Below, one piece after another: positions 26,990 to 35,088 of a stretch of DNA of 40,354 nt. The stretch covers positions 1 to 40,354 of the forward strand of contig NZ_FQYX01000033.1 of NCBI RefSeq assembly GCF_900141935.1. The letters run 5' to 3'. Both the position numbers and the translations under genes were made by a program. Numbering within the stretch: position 1 is the stretch's first letter; the number at the start of each line of letters is the position of its first letter. Source of the stretch: Arenibacter nanhaiticus (lineage in GTDB: Bacteria > Bacteroidota > Bacteroidia > Flavobacteriales > Flavobacteriaceae). The notes below the pieces were generated by a model that was not told the origin of the DNA, ran no database searches, and saw only the letters and a list, made by a program, of their open reading frames with translations.

Positions 26990-28429
26990 CTATTCCCCAT
27001 CAACAAAAAAATCGTCCTTAAACCCTATAAGGTACAATTTGTTTTTGGCCCTGGTCACGGCAGTATACAACCAACGTAGGTATTCCTTATCTACACCGTT
27101 GGGCAAATATGGTTGTTCTACAAATACAGTTTCCCATTGTCCCCCCTGAGATTTGTGACAGGTAATGGCATACGAAAATTTAACCTGTAAGGCATTAAAG
27201 TAGTTATTGTTCTTTACGCCCATAAACCTTTTATACTTGGAAGTTTCATCGGCGTAGTCCTTAATAACCTCTTGGTATAGCCTATTACCATCTTCGTAGG
27301 ACAAGGAAGGTGTTTCGGCCATAATGGTATCGAGCAACAATACCGTTTCAAAAGGCTGCTGATCGGGATAATCGACCATCTTCACTTTCACCTCTGCAAA
27401 TTTAAAACCATACAGCTCCTTGATGGCAAAGATCTCCAACACTTCTATAATATCACCATTGGCAATGAAACCTGCTTCGGAGGTAGCCTTTAACCAAAAG
27501 TAATTGTTCTTAACGACCATCATAAAGTCGCCCACTGCCAATTCGTGTTCCAAGTAAAGAATTCTTTTACGGATATTCTCATTGTACAAATTGGCTCTTT
27601 TATTAGAGCGTACAATAATAGCGGTCTCTTCTTTGTCGTGCTGTGAATAGGAATCGTCTATCGCTTCTTGAATTTCGGTACCGTCTATTAAACGTACTAT
27701 ATCCTTAAAAGGACCAACGTCAAATTTAAAATCGTCAAAATACTCGCTTTGCAACTGCTCTCTTAAGTTTGTAGCATTATATAGTATTCCTGAAGTCTCG
27801 GCCTGCCTGACCACTTCATCCAATTCTAATTTTATGACTTCCTTATTATAATGTAAGGAAAGTTGGTTTTCATCTAAGGCCGGACTAATATCTAAATGTA
27901 CAGGGGGTAACTGGGCCGTATCCCCTATTAAGATAAGTTTACAATTATGCCCGGCATATACAAACATCAACAGATCGTCTAATAAGGAACCATTGTCTAA
28001 TAGCTTAGATTCTGCTGGCGCATCGGAGATCATAGAAGCTTCATCTACGATAAAAATAGTATTTCTATGTTTATTGGGAGCCAATACAAACTGAATGCCA
28101 CCTCCGCTCTGCTTCTTTGGAAAATAGATCTTCCTATGAATTGTAAAAGCCTGAGTCGCTGAGTAATTGGACATTACCTTTGCGGCCCTGCCCGTCGGGG
28201 CCATTAAAACAGCTTTCATAGTGGTTTTCCACAAATTGGTAACTACAGTACCGATGATGGTCGTTTTCCCAGTCCCTGCAAACCCCTTTAACATAAAGAC
28301 CGAATCCTTATCTTTTGACAGAATAAAAGTAGCAAGTTGCTGCAAGGCAACCACTTGCTTCATGGTAGGGTCGTGCGGGAATTTATCTTTTAATATTCTA
28401 AAAAAACTTCTATCAGTAATTGGATCCAT
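26990..28429 (-). CDS. RecD/Pif1-like superfamily 1 DNA helicase
   Basis: The 479 residues show Walker A GFAGTGKTT (49-57), Walker B FIVDEASMI (D129, E130), motif III LIGDTAQLPPV, the late motif TCHKSQGGQWETVFV (about 430-444) and LYTAVTRAKNKLYLIG. This is the pattern of single-subunit RecD-like 5'-3' helicases. RecB and RecC are not nearby, so it is a stand-alone enzyme, probably for DNA repair or recombination. It is first of six minus-strand genes running to the acyltransferase. A consensus promoter ends only a few nt before the ATG. Confidence 0.9.
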   Translation of the reverse strand: MDPITDRSFFRILKDKFPHDPTMKQVVALQQLATFILSKDKDSVFMLKGFAGTGKTTIIGTVVTNLWKTTMKAVLMAPTGRAAKVMSNYSATQAFTIHRKIYFPKKQSGGGIQFVLAPNKHRNTIFIVDEASMISDAPAESKLLDNGSLLDDLLMFVYAGHNCKLILIGDTAQLPPVHLDISPALDENQLSLHYNKEVIKLELDEVVRQAETSGILYNATNLREQLQSEYFDDFKFDVGPFKDIVRLIDGTEIQEAIDDSYSQHDKEETAIIVRSNKRANLYNENIRKRILYLEHELAVGDFMMVVKNNYFWLKATSEAGFIANGDIIEVLEIFAIKELYGFKFAEVKVKMVDYPDQQPFETVLLLDTIMAETPSLSYEDGNRLYQEVIKDYADETSKYKRFMGVKNNNYFNALQVKFSYAITCHKSQGGQWETVFVEQPYLPNGVDKEYLRWLYTAVTRAKNKLYLIGFKDDFFVDGE

Positions 28430-28436
28430 AAGCCAT

Positions 28437-28464
28437 CAAAGATAATCAGGATTTTTAAGGCCAA
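28437..28464 (-). promoter_or_regulatory. Promoter for the helicase gene, predicting almost no leader
   Basis: On the minus strand TTG (28464-28462), 17 nt and TATCTTTG (28444-28437) match the consensus. The predicted start falls about 3 nt before the helicase ATG (28429). Confidence 0.5.
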
Positions 28465-28470
28465 ATACTT

Positions 28471-28498
28471 TTGCGATTAAAAAAAAATTGTAGATTTG
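28471..28498 (+). promoter_or_regulatory. Promoter for the 28533 gene cluster
   Basis: TTG (28471-28473), 17 nt and TAGATTTG (28491-28498) match the Bacteroidota consensus. It stands back to back with the helicase promoter. Confidence 0.7.
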
Positions 28499-28532
28499 TC
28501 ATAACCACTAAATATATTTAACACATAATAAA

Positions 28533-29183
28533 ATGAAGACCATTATTCAAATTTTTCTTTGGTTGGCTTGTATTGGTTTAGGATACATGATTTATAATTC
28601 TGTCAACGGCCCTATCGAATTTAAGAAGGTTAAACAAGAGCGCTATGCCAAGGTAATAGCAAACCTAAAGGACATCAGAAACTCCCAAGAAGCCTATAAG
28701 ACCGTAAACGGAAGATATGCCAAGGATTTTGATGCATTAATAAGCTTCGTAGATACCGGGAAATACACCATTACGCAACAGAGAGATACTTCTTACTTAG
28801 AGTTTGACAAGACCTATGGTATTGATATGTTGAAAGAATTCAAAATCATTGATACGTTAGGATATGTTTCTGTAAAGGATTCTTTATTCAAAAAGGACGC
28901 TCGATATAAGACCATGATGAATGTTCCTTATGCTCCAAACAATGAGAAATTTGAGATGAAGTCTGCTATCATTGAGAAAAGCGGGTACAAAGCTCCTGTT
29001 TTTGAAGCAAAAGTTAGCAAAGAGGTTGTATTACACGATCAACCAAAATCTTTATTAGTTAAAGAGAACAGTCAAGTTAATGTTGACGAGGTTAACGGAA
29101 ACACTATTAAAGTAGGATCATTGACCGAGGTAAGTACCAGTGGAAACTGGCCTTCTATCTATGACAAGAAAAGCGATCAATAG
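28533..29183 (+). CDS. Hypothetical membrane-anchored protein, 216 residues
   Basis: I do not recognise a named family. One N-terminal hydrophobic helix (about 4-23, IIQIFLWLACIGLGYMIYNS) is followed by a charged helix and RNSQEAYKTVNGRYAKDFDALISFVDTGKY (about 50-80). That segment resembles the region after the helix in pseudopilin-like proteins ('...QEAYKxxNGRYA...'), but there is no prepilin peptidase site. The rest is probably a periplasmic β-rich domain. It is first in a three-gene run with the DUF3822 gene and rsmD, overlapping the former by about 23 nt. Confidence 0.85.
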   Translation: MKTIIQIFLWLACIGLGYMIYNSVNGPIEFKKVKQERYAKVIANLKDIRNSQEAYKTVNGRYAKDFDALISFVDTGKYTITQQRDTSYLEFDKTYGIDMLKEFKIIDTLGYVSVKDSLFKKDARYKTMMNVPYAPNNEKFEMKSAIIEKSGYKAPVFEAKVSKEVVLHDQPKSLLVKENSQVNVDEVNGNTIKVGSLTEVSTSGNWPSIYDKKSDQ

Positions 29184-29997
29184 TATTTTAGAAAATTCTA
29201 AATCAGAATTTCATAAATTGTCCATTCAAGTTAGCTTGAATGGACTTTATTTTTGTGTACTGGAGACACTTTCCAATACTATAATTGCCTCACAAAGTGT
29301 TACCTTTAAAAACGAACTGACCCCCTATGCGGTTCACAAAGAAATAAAACAACTTTTTGAAACCCATAAGGTGGCCGAAGCCAAGTTCTCTGAAGTGGTG
29401 GTCATACACCGCAACAACTTGTTTAGCTTAGTACCTAAAACTCTTTTTAACAAGGATGAATTAGCGAATTATTTAAAATTCAACGCTAAAATCCTTGCCA
29501 ACGACCATCTCGATTACGATGAAATCAATAATTTTGACATCGTTAATGTATATGTGCCCTTTGTAAATATCAACAATTACATATACGATCTTTTTGGCTC
29601 TTTCGAATTTATGCACCACGGCACTGTATTAATACAAACCTTATTAAACAGTCACCACAACAGCAATGACCCCGTGTGCTACGTACATCTATTTGAAGGA
29701 AATATGGACATCACGGTAATTTCTCAAAAGAAATTACTCCTTTACAATAACTTTAATTTCAATACCAAGGAAGATTTTATCTATTATATCCTCTTTACCT
29801 TAGAACAATTGAAATTAGACACCCAAACCACCAAGGTCAAACTTTTTGGAAGTATAGAAGAAGGAGACGACCACTACAATCTCTGCTATCAATTTATTAA
29901 AGATATTTCTATTTTCATCCCTTCAAACAGTGGCATATACCATTTTGGGGATCTAGGAAAAGACAGTATCGATTTCACAGTACTAAACGCCCTTTAA
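29161..29997 (+). CDS. DUF3822 family protein
   Basis: The 278 residues are counted from ATG 29161 (MTRKAINSILENSKSEF). The frame is open a further seven codons upstream, but this Met is the better start and already overlaps the preceding gene by 23 nt. The LSIQVSLNGLYFCVLE opening, the middle FVNINNYIYDLFGSFE and the VKLFGSIEEGD segment suggest an actin-like (ASKHA) ATPase-type fold; this is inferred from pattern. Placement just before rsmD is usual for DUF3822 in flavobacteria, from memory. Its TAA overlaps the rsmD ATG by one base. Confidence 0.8.
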   Translation: MTRKAINSILENSKSEFHKLSIQVSLNGLYFCVLETLSNTIIASQSVTFKNELTPYAVHKEIKQLFETHKVAEAKFSEVVVIHRNNLFSLVPKTLFNKDELANYLKFNAKILANDHLDYDEINNFDIVNVYVPFVNINNYIYDLFGSFEFMHHGTVLIQTLLNSHHNSNDPVCYVHLFEGNMDITVISQKKLLLYNNFNFNTKEDFIYYILFTLEQLKLDTQTTKVKLFGSIEEGDDHYNLCYQFIKDISIFIPSNSGIYHFGDLGKDSIDFTVLNAL

Positions 29998-30548
29998 TGC
30001 GCATTATATCCGGAAAACACAAAGGAAGAAGACTTACGGCACCCAAAAAACTACCTGTACGTCCTACCACTGATATGGCTAAAGAAGCCCTATTCAACAT
30101 TCTAAACAATGAATATTATTTCACGGACCTCAGTCTTTTGGACCTCTTTGCAGGCACAGGAAACATAAGTTATGAGTTTGCCTCCAGGGGTACCGAACAA
30201 ATTACCTGCGTTGATGCCGATGCAGGATGTATAAAATATATTACCGACACCGCCAAGGAATTAGAGTTTACTATTTCTACTATAAAAAGCGATGTCTTCC
30301 AATATCTTCTTCACAATCCTATTAAGGCACATATTATTTTTGCCGACCCTCCGTACGATTTAAGCTTTGAAGAATTTTCCCAAATACCAAAGATGGTTTT
30401 TGACAAAGATCTTTTATTAAAAAACGGTGTCTTAATTATTGAGCACCCAAAGCACACGGACCTTTCCGTATTAGATAATTTCACCTACCAAAGAAGGTAT
30501 GGTGGCAGTGTCTTTAGTTTTTTCGAATACCAAGAGAAGACCTCCTAG
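29997..30548 (+). CDS. rsmD: 16S rRNA (guanine966-N2)-methyltransferase
   Basis: The 183 residues catalyse SAM-dependent methylation of G966 in 16S rRNA. MRIISGKHKGRRLTAPK with RPTTDMAKEALFNIL is the family N-terminus. LDLFAGTGN (48-56) is the SAM-binding loop, and DPPY (117-120) is the catalytic NPPY-type motif. It starts on the last base of the DUF3822 stop (TAATG), which indicates translational coupling. The structured repeat copy 2 lies 34 nt downstream. Confidence 0.96.
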   Translation: MRIISGKHKGRRLTAPKKLPVRPTTDMAKEALFNILNNEYYFTDLSLLDLFAGTGNISYEFASRGTEQITCVDADAGCIKYITDTAKELEFTISTIKSDVFQYLLHNPIKAHIIFADPPYDLSFEEFSQIPKMVFDKDLLLKNGVLIIEHPKHTDLSVLDNFTYQRRYGGSVFSFFEYQEKTS

Positions 30549-30581
30549 GCTACCGTAAATATATAGCGCTAAGCATATTTT

Positions 30582-30666
30582 TTGGGCGTTCCCTCCTAAG
30601 GTCGGGCGGGCTCTCCGCTGTATCCCTTGCTTCGCTGCGGGGATGCCGCTGCGATCCCTAACGCGG
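30582..30666 (-). repeat. Structured intergenic repeat, copy 2
   Basis: This is the same unit as 19637-19719 in opposite orientation. Read on the minus strand it goes from GCGTTAGGGATCGCAGCGG to GGAGGGAACGCCCAAA, with the end pairing GCGTT/AACGC and the inner ATCCC/GGGAT conserved. Differences between copies cluster in the ACAGCGGAGAG / ATAGACAAGG segment. Confidence 0.75.
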
Positions 30667-30804
30667 GTTAGAAGGAACAATAAGCAATGAAAAAAATCAG
30701 GGAATTTCCATGCAAACAATAGCGAAATGAAGTGTAGGGAAGCGAGATGGTTTAAAAGCGAAACAAGGTACCTCTTATTATAAAAGAAGGAGGTACATAA
30801 AATA

Positions 30805-30825
30805 CAGCCTCAACTGTTGAGGCTG
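30805..30825 (-). terminator. Perfect 10-bp inverted repeat, possible minus-strand terminator
   Basis: CAGCCTCAAC and GTTGAGGCTG flank a single base. Read on the minus strand it is followed by TATTTTATG, a weak T-rich tail, about 80 nt after the small ORF. A 7-bp inverted repeat GTACCTC / GAGGTAC at 30768-30796 lies next to it. A protein-binding site is an alternative. Confidence 0.45.
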
Positions 30826-30902
30826 ATCCCTGTTATTGCTGTAGTTACGAAAAATCTAAAGGTATAGTTGTATAGGACTTTTTAACCGAAGTGATAGGCG
30901 AT

Positions 30903-31067
30903 TTAATCGATAGTATGATTGTAGGTCATCAAGCCCTCTTCTTGCTCATTAGTATCATAGCATGCGACCTGGGGACCATAGAAACCACCTGTTTTTATGG
31001 TGACCACAAGGTCGGTACTTAACCCTGTTGGGGTTGTGATGTTGCCTAAAAACGGTGGCAGCTTCAT
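30903..31067 (-). CDS. Small ORF of 54 codons downstream of the TonB receptor
   Basis: ATG 31067 to TAA 30903 gives MKLPPFLGNI..., with GLSTDLVVTIKTGGFYGPQV in the middle and a tail ending YNHTID. No signal peptide is visible, and I recognise no family. It follows the TonB-dependent receptor on the same strand by 128 nt and ends before the inverted repeat at 30805-30825, so it could be the last gene of that transcript. It might equally be a remnant of a longer gene, as an in-frame TGA lies a few codons upstream. Composition looks protein-like, with mixed hydrophobic and polar residues. Confidence 0.35.
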   Translation of the reverse strand: MKLPPFLGNITTPTGLSTDLVVTIKTGGFYGPQVACYDTNEQEEGLMTYNHTID

Positions 31068-31195
31068 AAAGTATTTCCATCATCGGTTTATACTATAATG
31101 CCACTACTTCATCTCGTGTCCATTTTAAGGCAACACCCATTGTTTCCTATTCTTAAAAGTATTCTGTTAGTTCAACAATTAGTATAATCCCATCT

Positions 31196-33079
31196 TTACC
31201 TCTGTCCCCATTGATATGTAACCCCCAATCGAAACCAACGTTTGGGCATAGGAACAGCACTTGCTTCTTTATACGTGGCATTGAATAGGTTAGTAATCTC
31301 GGTGTATACAAGGAAGTTTTGAACCTTGTAATTTAGGCGAACATCGGCAACGTTATAGGCATTGGCAAGTTCTCGCTGTAACCACCTGTTTTTAATTTGA
31401 AATGAAAAGTCGTTGATACGATAATGAACACCTGCCACTAACTGATGTTTCAAAGATTCCAATATATATTTCGATTGAATTTCCGTTGAAGTCTCAATAG
31501 AAGGGCTTAAATAATTATAGCTCAGCTGATATCCAAAGGATTGCTTCCCTCCCAATTCAAAATCCTGCTGCACTCTCCCGTAAATACCATGCATGGTATT
31601 TACCCCAAAATTAATTGGAGAATAAGGTGTTGAGGCATCCTCTCTTACCCAATCAATAAATTCAGAAATCTGGCGGTAAAAATACCCGGTTTTCAACTGT
31701 AGGTTTCCATTTTGGTACTGAATATTTCCTTCATAGTTCCATGCGTTTTCGGGTTGAAGCAAGACATTTCCTATATTCCCAGGTCGCTGATCAAGGTATA
31801 AGTCCGTGAACGAAGGGATGCGCTGCCCAGAACCGATACTCGCAGAAATTTTCCAGTGGTGATTGATAAGGTAAGCCAAATCTACCCCTGGGTACATCTG
31901 ATAGCCAAAATCCGTGTTATAGTTCCCATAAAGACCGATAGTTCCTCTTAGCTTTTCACTTAGATTGCTTTTAAATTCTGCATATACACCGTGATTATCG
32001 CGCTGGTGCTCTCCAATATTTGAACTGTTGATTTTTTCTAATCGGGACTCCAAACCAAAACCAAAAGTTCCTATCCCTGTTTTAAGGCTACTATTCAATT
32101 CAAGCATCAGCGCGTTGGCATAATGTTTAGACCGTCCTCTACTTAAATCATCTTTAAAATATCGGTAGTCATCTTCCCCATAGCGATCACTAATTCTAGG
32201 AGAAAGTGTAAAATCGCCCCAAGTATGCTTAGAGGACAGACTAAAAACAGCGGAATTTACATGTTCTTCCGAATTAATATCACCCGGAGCGGCATAAAAC
32301 CCGTTGGCACCAAACTGGCTTTGAGCGTAGCCTGCCATGGCCTGAATGCTGTTATCTGCATTAAAATCATAATTTCCGCTATAAAAAAGACGCGTATTCT
32401 TTGAGGCCGAATTGTAGCGTTGTCCGTTAGAGTTGCTTTGGGCCAATGAAATAAGCTGACTCTGCTTATCAGATCCGTAAACTCCAGTTACCTCTACTGC
32501 TCCACCTCCATAAATCCCTTCACCGTCGCCTTCATCCTTGCTTTTAAAAGAACTACCAGCCCTAATATCGGCAGACACACTTGAGAGCTTGCTCTTTTTA
32601 GTAACTATATTAATAGCTCCGGTAAGGGCATTAATTCCATAAACCCGAGCTGCAGCACCTCTAATGACTTCAATATGATCTATGGCGCTCAATGGCACAG
32701 GAATATTCATCATGTTGTGAGCAGTTTGGGAATCTATCATCTTTACACCGTTAATCAGTACTATAGCCTGCTCTGAAGTTCCACCATCTATAGAAATATC
32801 GGTCTGCGTTCCAAACGGGCCGCGCTGGCGAATGTCCACACCACTTATAAAAGATAAAACCTCGTTGAGGGATTTCGCAGGAAGCGCCTGAATTTGTTTA
32901 TGGGTAATGACCTGAATATCTCGTGTAGACTCAGTAAAAGGAGTTTGCAATCGGTTTCCCTGAATAATAACTTCATCTAATTCGTTAATTTCCAAGTCTG
33001 GATCGGGAAGCGTATTCTTTTGTTGGGAGAAGCTAGGTATGGCAGCTAATAGAATTAATGTCACTAATAGTTTTTTCAT
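31196..33079 (-). CDS. TonB-dependent outer-membrane receptor (BtuB-like size)
   Basis: The 627 residues start with a signal peptide (MKKLLVTLILLAAIPSFSQQ). A TonB-box-like ELDEVIIQG (about 34-42) follows, then a plug domain (about 45-160) with VITHKQIQALPAKSLNEVLS, GVDIRQRG and IEVIRGAAARVYGINALTGAINIVTK. The rest is a 22-stranded β-barrel ending in an amphipathic strand. The size and plug are like vitamin B12 or siderophore receptors, not the large SusC type, and there is no SusD partner. The substrate is unknown. No cobalamin riboswitch fits in the 84-nt gap shared with the divergent MocR-like regulator, which may control it. Confidence 0.93.
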   Translation of the reverse strand: MKKLLVTLILLAAIPSFSQQKNTLPDPDLEINELDEVIIQGNRLQTPFTESTRDIQVITHKQIQALPAKSLNEVLSFISGVDIRQRGPFGTQTDISIDGGTSEQAIVLINGVKMIDSQTAHNMMNIPVPLSAIDHIEVIRGAAARVYGINALTGAINIVTKKSKLSSVSADIRAGSSFKSKDEGDGEGIYGGGAVEVTGVYGSDKQSQLISLAQSNSNGQRYNSASKNTRLFYSGNYDFNADNSIQAMAGYAQSQFGANGFYAAPGDINSEEHVNSAVFSLSSKHTWGDFTLSPRISDRYGEDDYRYFKDDLSRGRSKHYANALMLELNSSLKTGIGTFGFGLESRLEKINSSNIGEHQRDNHGVYAEFKSNLSEKLRGTIGLYGNYNTDFGYQMYPGVDLAYLINHHWKISASIGSGQRIPSFTDLYLDQRPGNIGNVLLQPENAWNYEGNIQYQNGNLQLKTGYFYRQISEFIDWVREDASTPYSPINFGVNTMHGIYGRVQQDFELGGKQSFGYQLSYNYLSPSIETSTEIQSKYILESLKHQLVAGVHYRINDFSFQIKNRWLQRELANAYNVADVRLNYKVQNFLVYTEITNLFNATYKEASAVPMPKRWFRLGVTYQWGQR

Positions 33080-33136
33080 AAATTATTCTTTAACCGTAGT
33101 ATTTAAATATGATGGCAAAGGTTTGGATTAAAATAG

Positions 33137-33175
33137 TATTTTTGGTAGTCCGATATATAAACAATGAGTAGTCCG
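33137..33175. promoter_or_regulatory. Direct repeats and -7-like element between the receptor and the MocR-like gene
   Basis: GTAGTCCG occurs at 33145-33152 and again at 33168-33175 (23 bp start to start), the second inside the regulator's first codons. A TATTTTTG at 33137-33144 could be a -7 element for the regulator, but no good TTG partner is in place. MocR proteins such as GabR and PdxR bind direct repeats near their own promoters, so autoregulation is plausible. Confidence 0.4.
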
Positions 33176-34639
33176 GTTGCAATTCCTTTTAATTCCTTCA
33201 TAAAAATAGATCGTCGCAAAAAAGAGGCGATCTATATGCAAATTGTTTATCAGTTTATTAATGCCGTAAAAAGCAACCTTTTGGAAGACGATGACCGACT
33301 TCCTGGCAGTAGAAAAATTTCCGAAGAGCTGCAAGTACACAGAAAGACAATTGTAGCCGCTTTGTCAGAACTACAAGAACAAGGGTGGATAGAGACGCTG
33401 CCAAACATTGGCTCTATCGTTAGAAATCCTGAGCTTTCGCCCACTCAAACCAATAAAGCCAAAACTTTTCAGCATCCTCCAGAAAAGGCAGCGTTTCATT
33501 TCAGGAAAGATTTTATATTGGATACACCGATAGAAAAAATACAAGAAAACTTATATTTCACCGATGGCACGCCAGATTACCGCATTATTAATTCGGAGGA
33601 ACTGGTTCGTTTTTACACTTCGGTAATTCGAAGAAAAAAACAATCAGGTCCTTTCTTAAATACTGTTGATGACAATCTGTTATTTAGGGACCAACTCAGT
33701 TATTATCTAAACTTAACGCGTGGCTTTCATCTTTCTAGGGATTTTTTGCTGCCCGTAGCTGGATCGGAGCAGGTTCATTCCATCTTATCGCGTTTACTAA
33801 TCAATACAAGCGATATTGTTCTGGTGGAAGAGCTCAGCTACTTTTTACCCAATATGATTTATAGTCAAGCCGGTGCCAAAATGAAAACAATTCCGGTAGA
33901 TGCGGACGGAATGAACATTGATTATATTCAAAACCATTATAAACCCGGCGAGATACGATTGGTTTACATCAACAGCACATGCCAATATCCCACCACCGTT
34001 CGTCTTTCCAAAAAGCGGAAAAAGCAATTGCTAGATTTGGCAGAAGCATACAATTTCATTGTAATTGAAGATGATAGGGATTTTGAATTTTCAATGATTA
34101 AAAACAAAAAAGAATCGCTATTTAGAATAAACGGCGGCAATCGCATCATTTATGTTGGCACTTTCGGACGGTTTTTAAATCCAGGTTTTCAAATGAATTT
34201 TTTAATAGCTCCTAAAGACCTTTTGCAGGAAGCTGCAAAATATCTGAATATCTTTGGTAAACCAGATACCATGATGGAAAAAGCTTTGAGAGAGCTCATT
34301 CACGAAGGAGACATTCATCGATACCAAAGAAAGTCCAGAAAAGTAATTGCTGAGCGGAAAGAAATGTTTTCCCAACTACTGAGCACACATTTTAAGAACA
34401 ACATTGTATTCACTATACCGCAAGCTGGTTTGGCTTTTTGGATTCGGTTTAACACCTCATTTTCTTTGACGCAATTGCAAAAAAAGGCTGGAGAAAAAGG
34501 ACTCTTTATTCCGAGTATTTGCCTCTATCAAAATCGATCGATAACCGCTCTAAGACTGGGGTTTGCACATTTTAATCAGCAGGAAATGGAAGAGGCCGTG
34601 AAAGTGCTAGGTGAAGCTTATTGGGAAGTAGTTGAGTAG
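33164..34639 (+). CDS. MocR-type (GntR–aminotransferase fusion) regulator lacking the PLP lysine
   Basis: The 491 residues have a GntR winged helix (about 15-90, LPGSRKISEELQVHRKTIVAALSELQEQGWI) fused to an aminotransferase class I-like domain (about 125-490). In MocR proteins PLP is held by the lysine of a GTFSK motif; here it reads YVGTFGRFLNPG, with R336. The usual EDDYDSEF is EDDRDFEF (302-309), and the HQxPTG segment is TCQYPTT. The fold seems kept but PLP binding as a Schiff base is not possible, so it may sense another ligand. It is divergent from the TonB-dependent receptor and is the obvious candidate to regulate it. No neighbouring PLP or GABA genes are present. Confidence 0.88.
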   Translation: MSSPVAIPFNSFIKIDRRKKEAIYMQIVYQFINAVKSNLLEDDDRLPGSRKISEELQVHRKTIVAALSELQEQGWIETLPNIGSIVRNPELSPTQTNKAKTFQHPPEKAAFHFRKDFILDTPIEKIQENLYFTDGTPDYRIINSEELVRFYTSVIRRKKQSGPFLNTVDDNLLFRDQLSYYLNLTRGFHLSRDFLLPVAGSEQVHSILSRLLINTSDIVLVEELSYFLPNMIYSQAGAKMKTIPVDADGMNIDYIQNHYKPGEIRLVYINSTCQYPTTVRLSKKRKKQLLDLAEAYNFIVIEDDRDFEFSMIKNKKESLFRINGGNRIIYVGTFGRFLNPGFQMNFLIAPKDLLQEAAKYLNIFGKPDTMMEKALRELIHEGDIHRYQRKSRKVIAERKEMFSQLLSTHFKNNIVFTIPQAGLAFWIRFNTSFSLTQLQKKAGEKGLFIPSICLYQNRSITALRLGFAHFNQQEMEEAVKVLGEAYWEVVE

Positions 34640-35088
34640 CTATTAGTTAGGCATACAAAAAGTCTATAATTCAGCAAGCTATATTACTTAAAACGAAATA
34701 ACTTCATAGATTAAGTTAATAGACCCCATAACACATTACGGTATAAGTATGTGTTTGTTCCAAAACAGCACTGGCAAACACGCTTTGTTAACCAACCAAT
34801 AGAAGGGGCCAAATATACTACCCGATTTTTATGGTAAAGTCTTTTACAGCCTACATTATTGGTTATATCCATCATCCTAAAGATAGTATAAGAAGCTATA
34901 TTTATTGAAAAACACTAGAAGATTCCTACAATAAATAGTATGTTTATACTTCAACCTATATAGTGTAAATATTTAGCCATACAATAACAGCATGCAATTT
35001 ATACACCCTATTTGCAGTTCAACCGAAACTGATTTCAGAAGTAAGACTATTCCGATTCATTTGTGGTATACATTTTAAATATAGCACG
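34640..35088. other. 449-nt AT-rich intergenic region
   Basis: No gene is visible on either strand. It contains the first copy of a 25-bp element shared with the next intergenic region (34922-34946). No consensus TTG-TAnnTTTG promoter was found before the LytTR gene. Confidence 0.5.
34922..34946 (+). promoter_or_regulatory. Shared 25-bp upstream element, copy 1
   Basis: ATTCCTACAATAA then ATAGTATGTTTA. It matches 36304-36328 at 22 of 25 positions and lies about 142 nt before the LytTR gene. Confidence 0.5.

Noticed and set aside
33080-33163. A cobalamin riboswitch before the TonB receptor
   Set aside because: The divergent gap is only 84 nt and lacks the conserved B12-box pattern; it cannot hold such an element.
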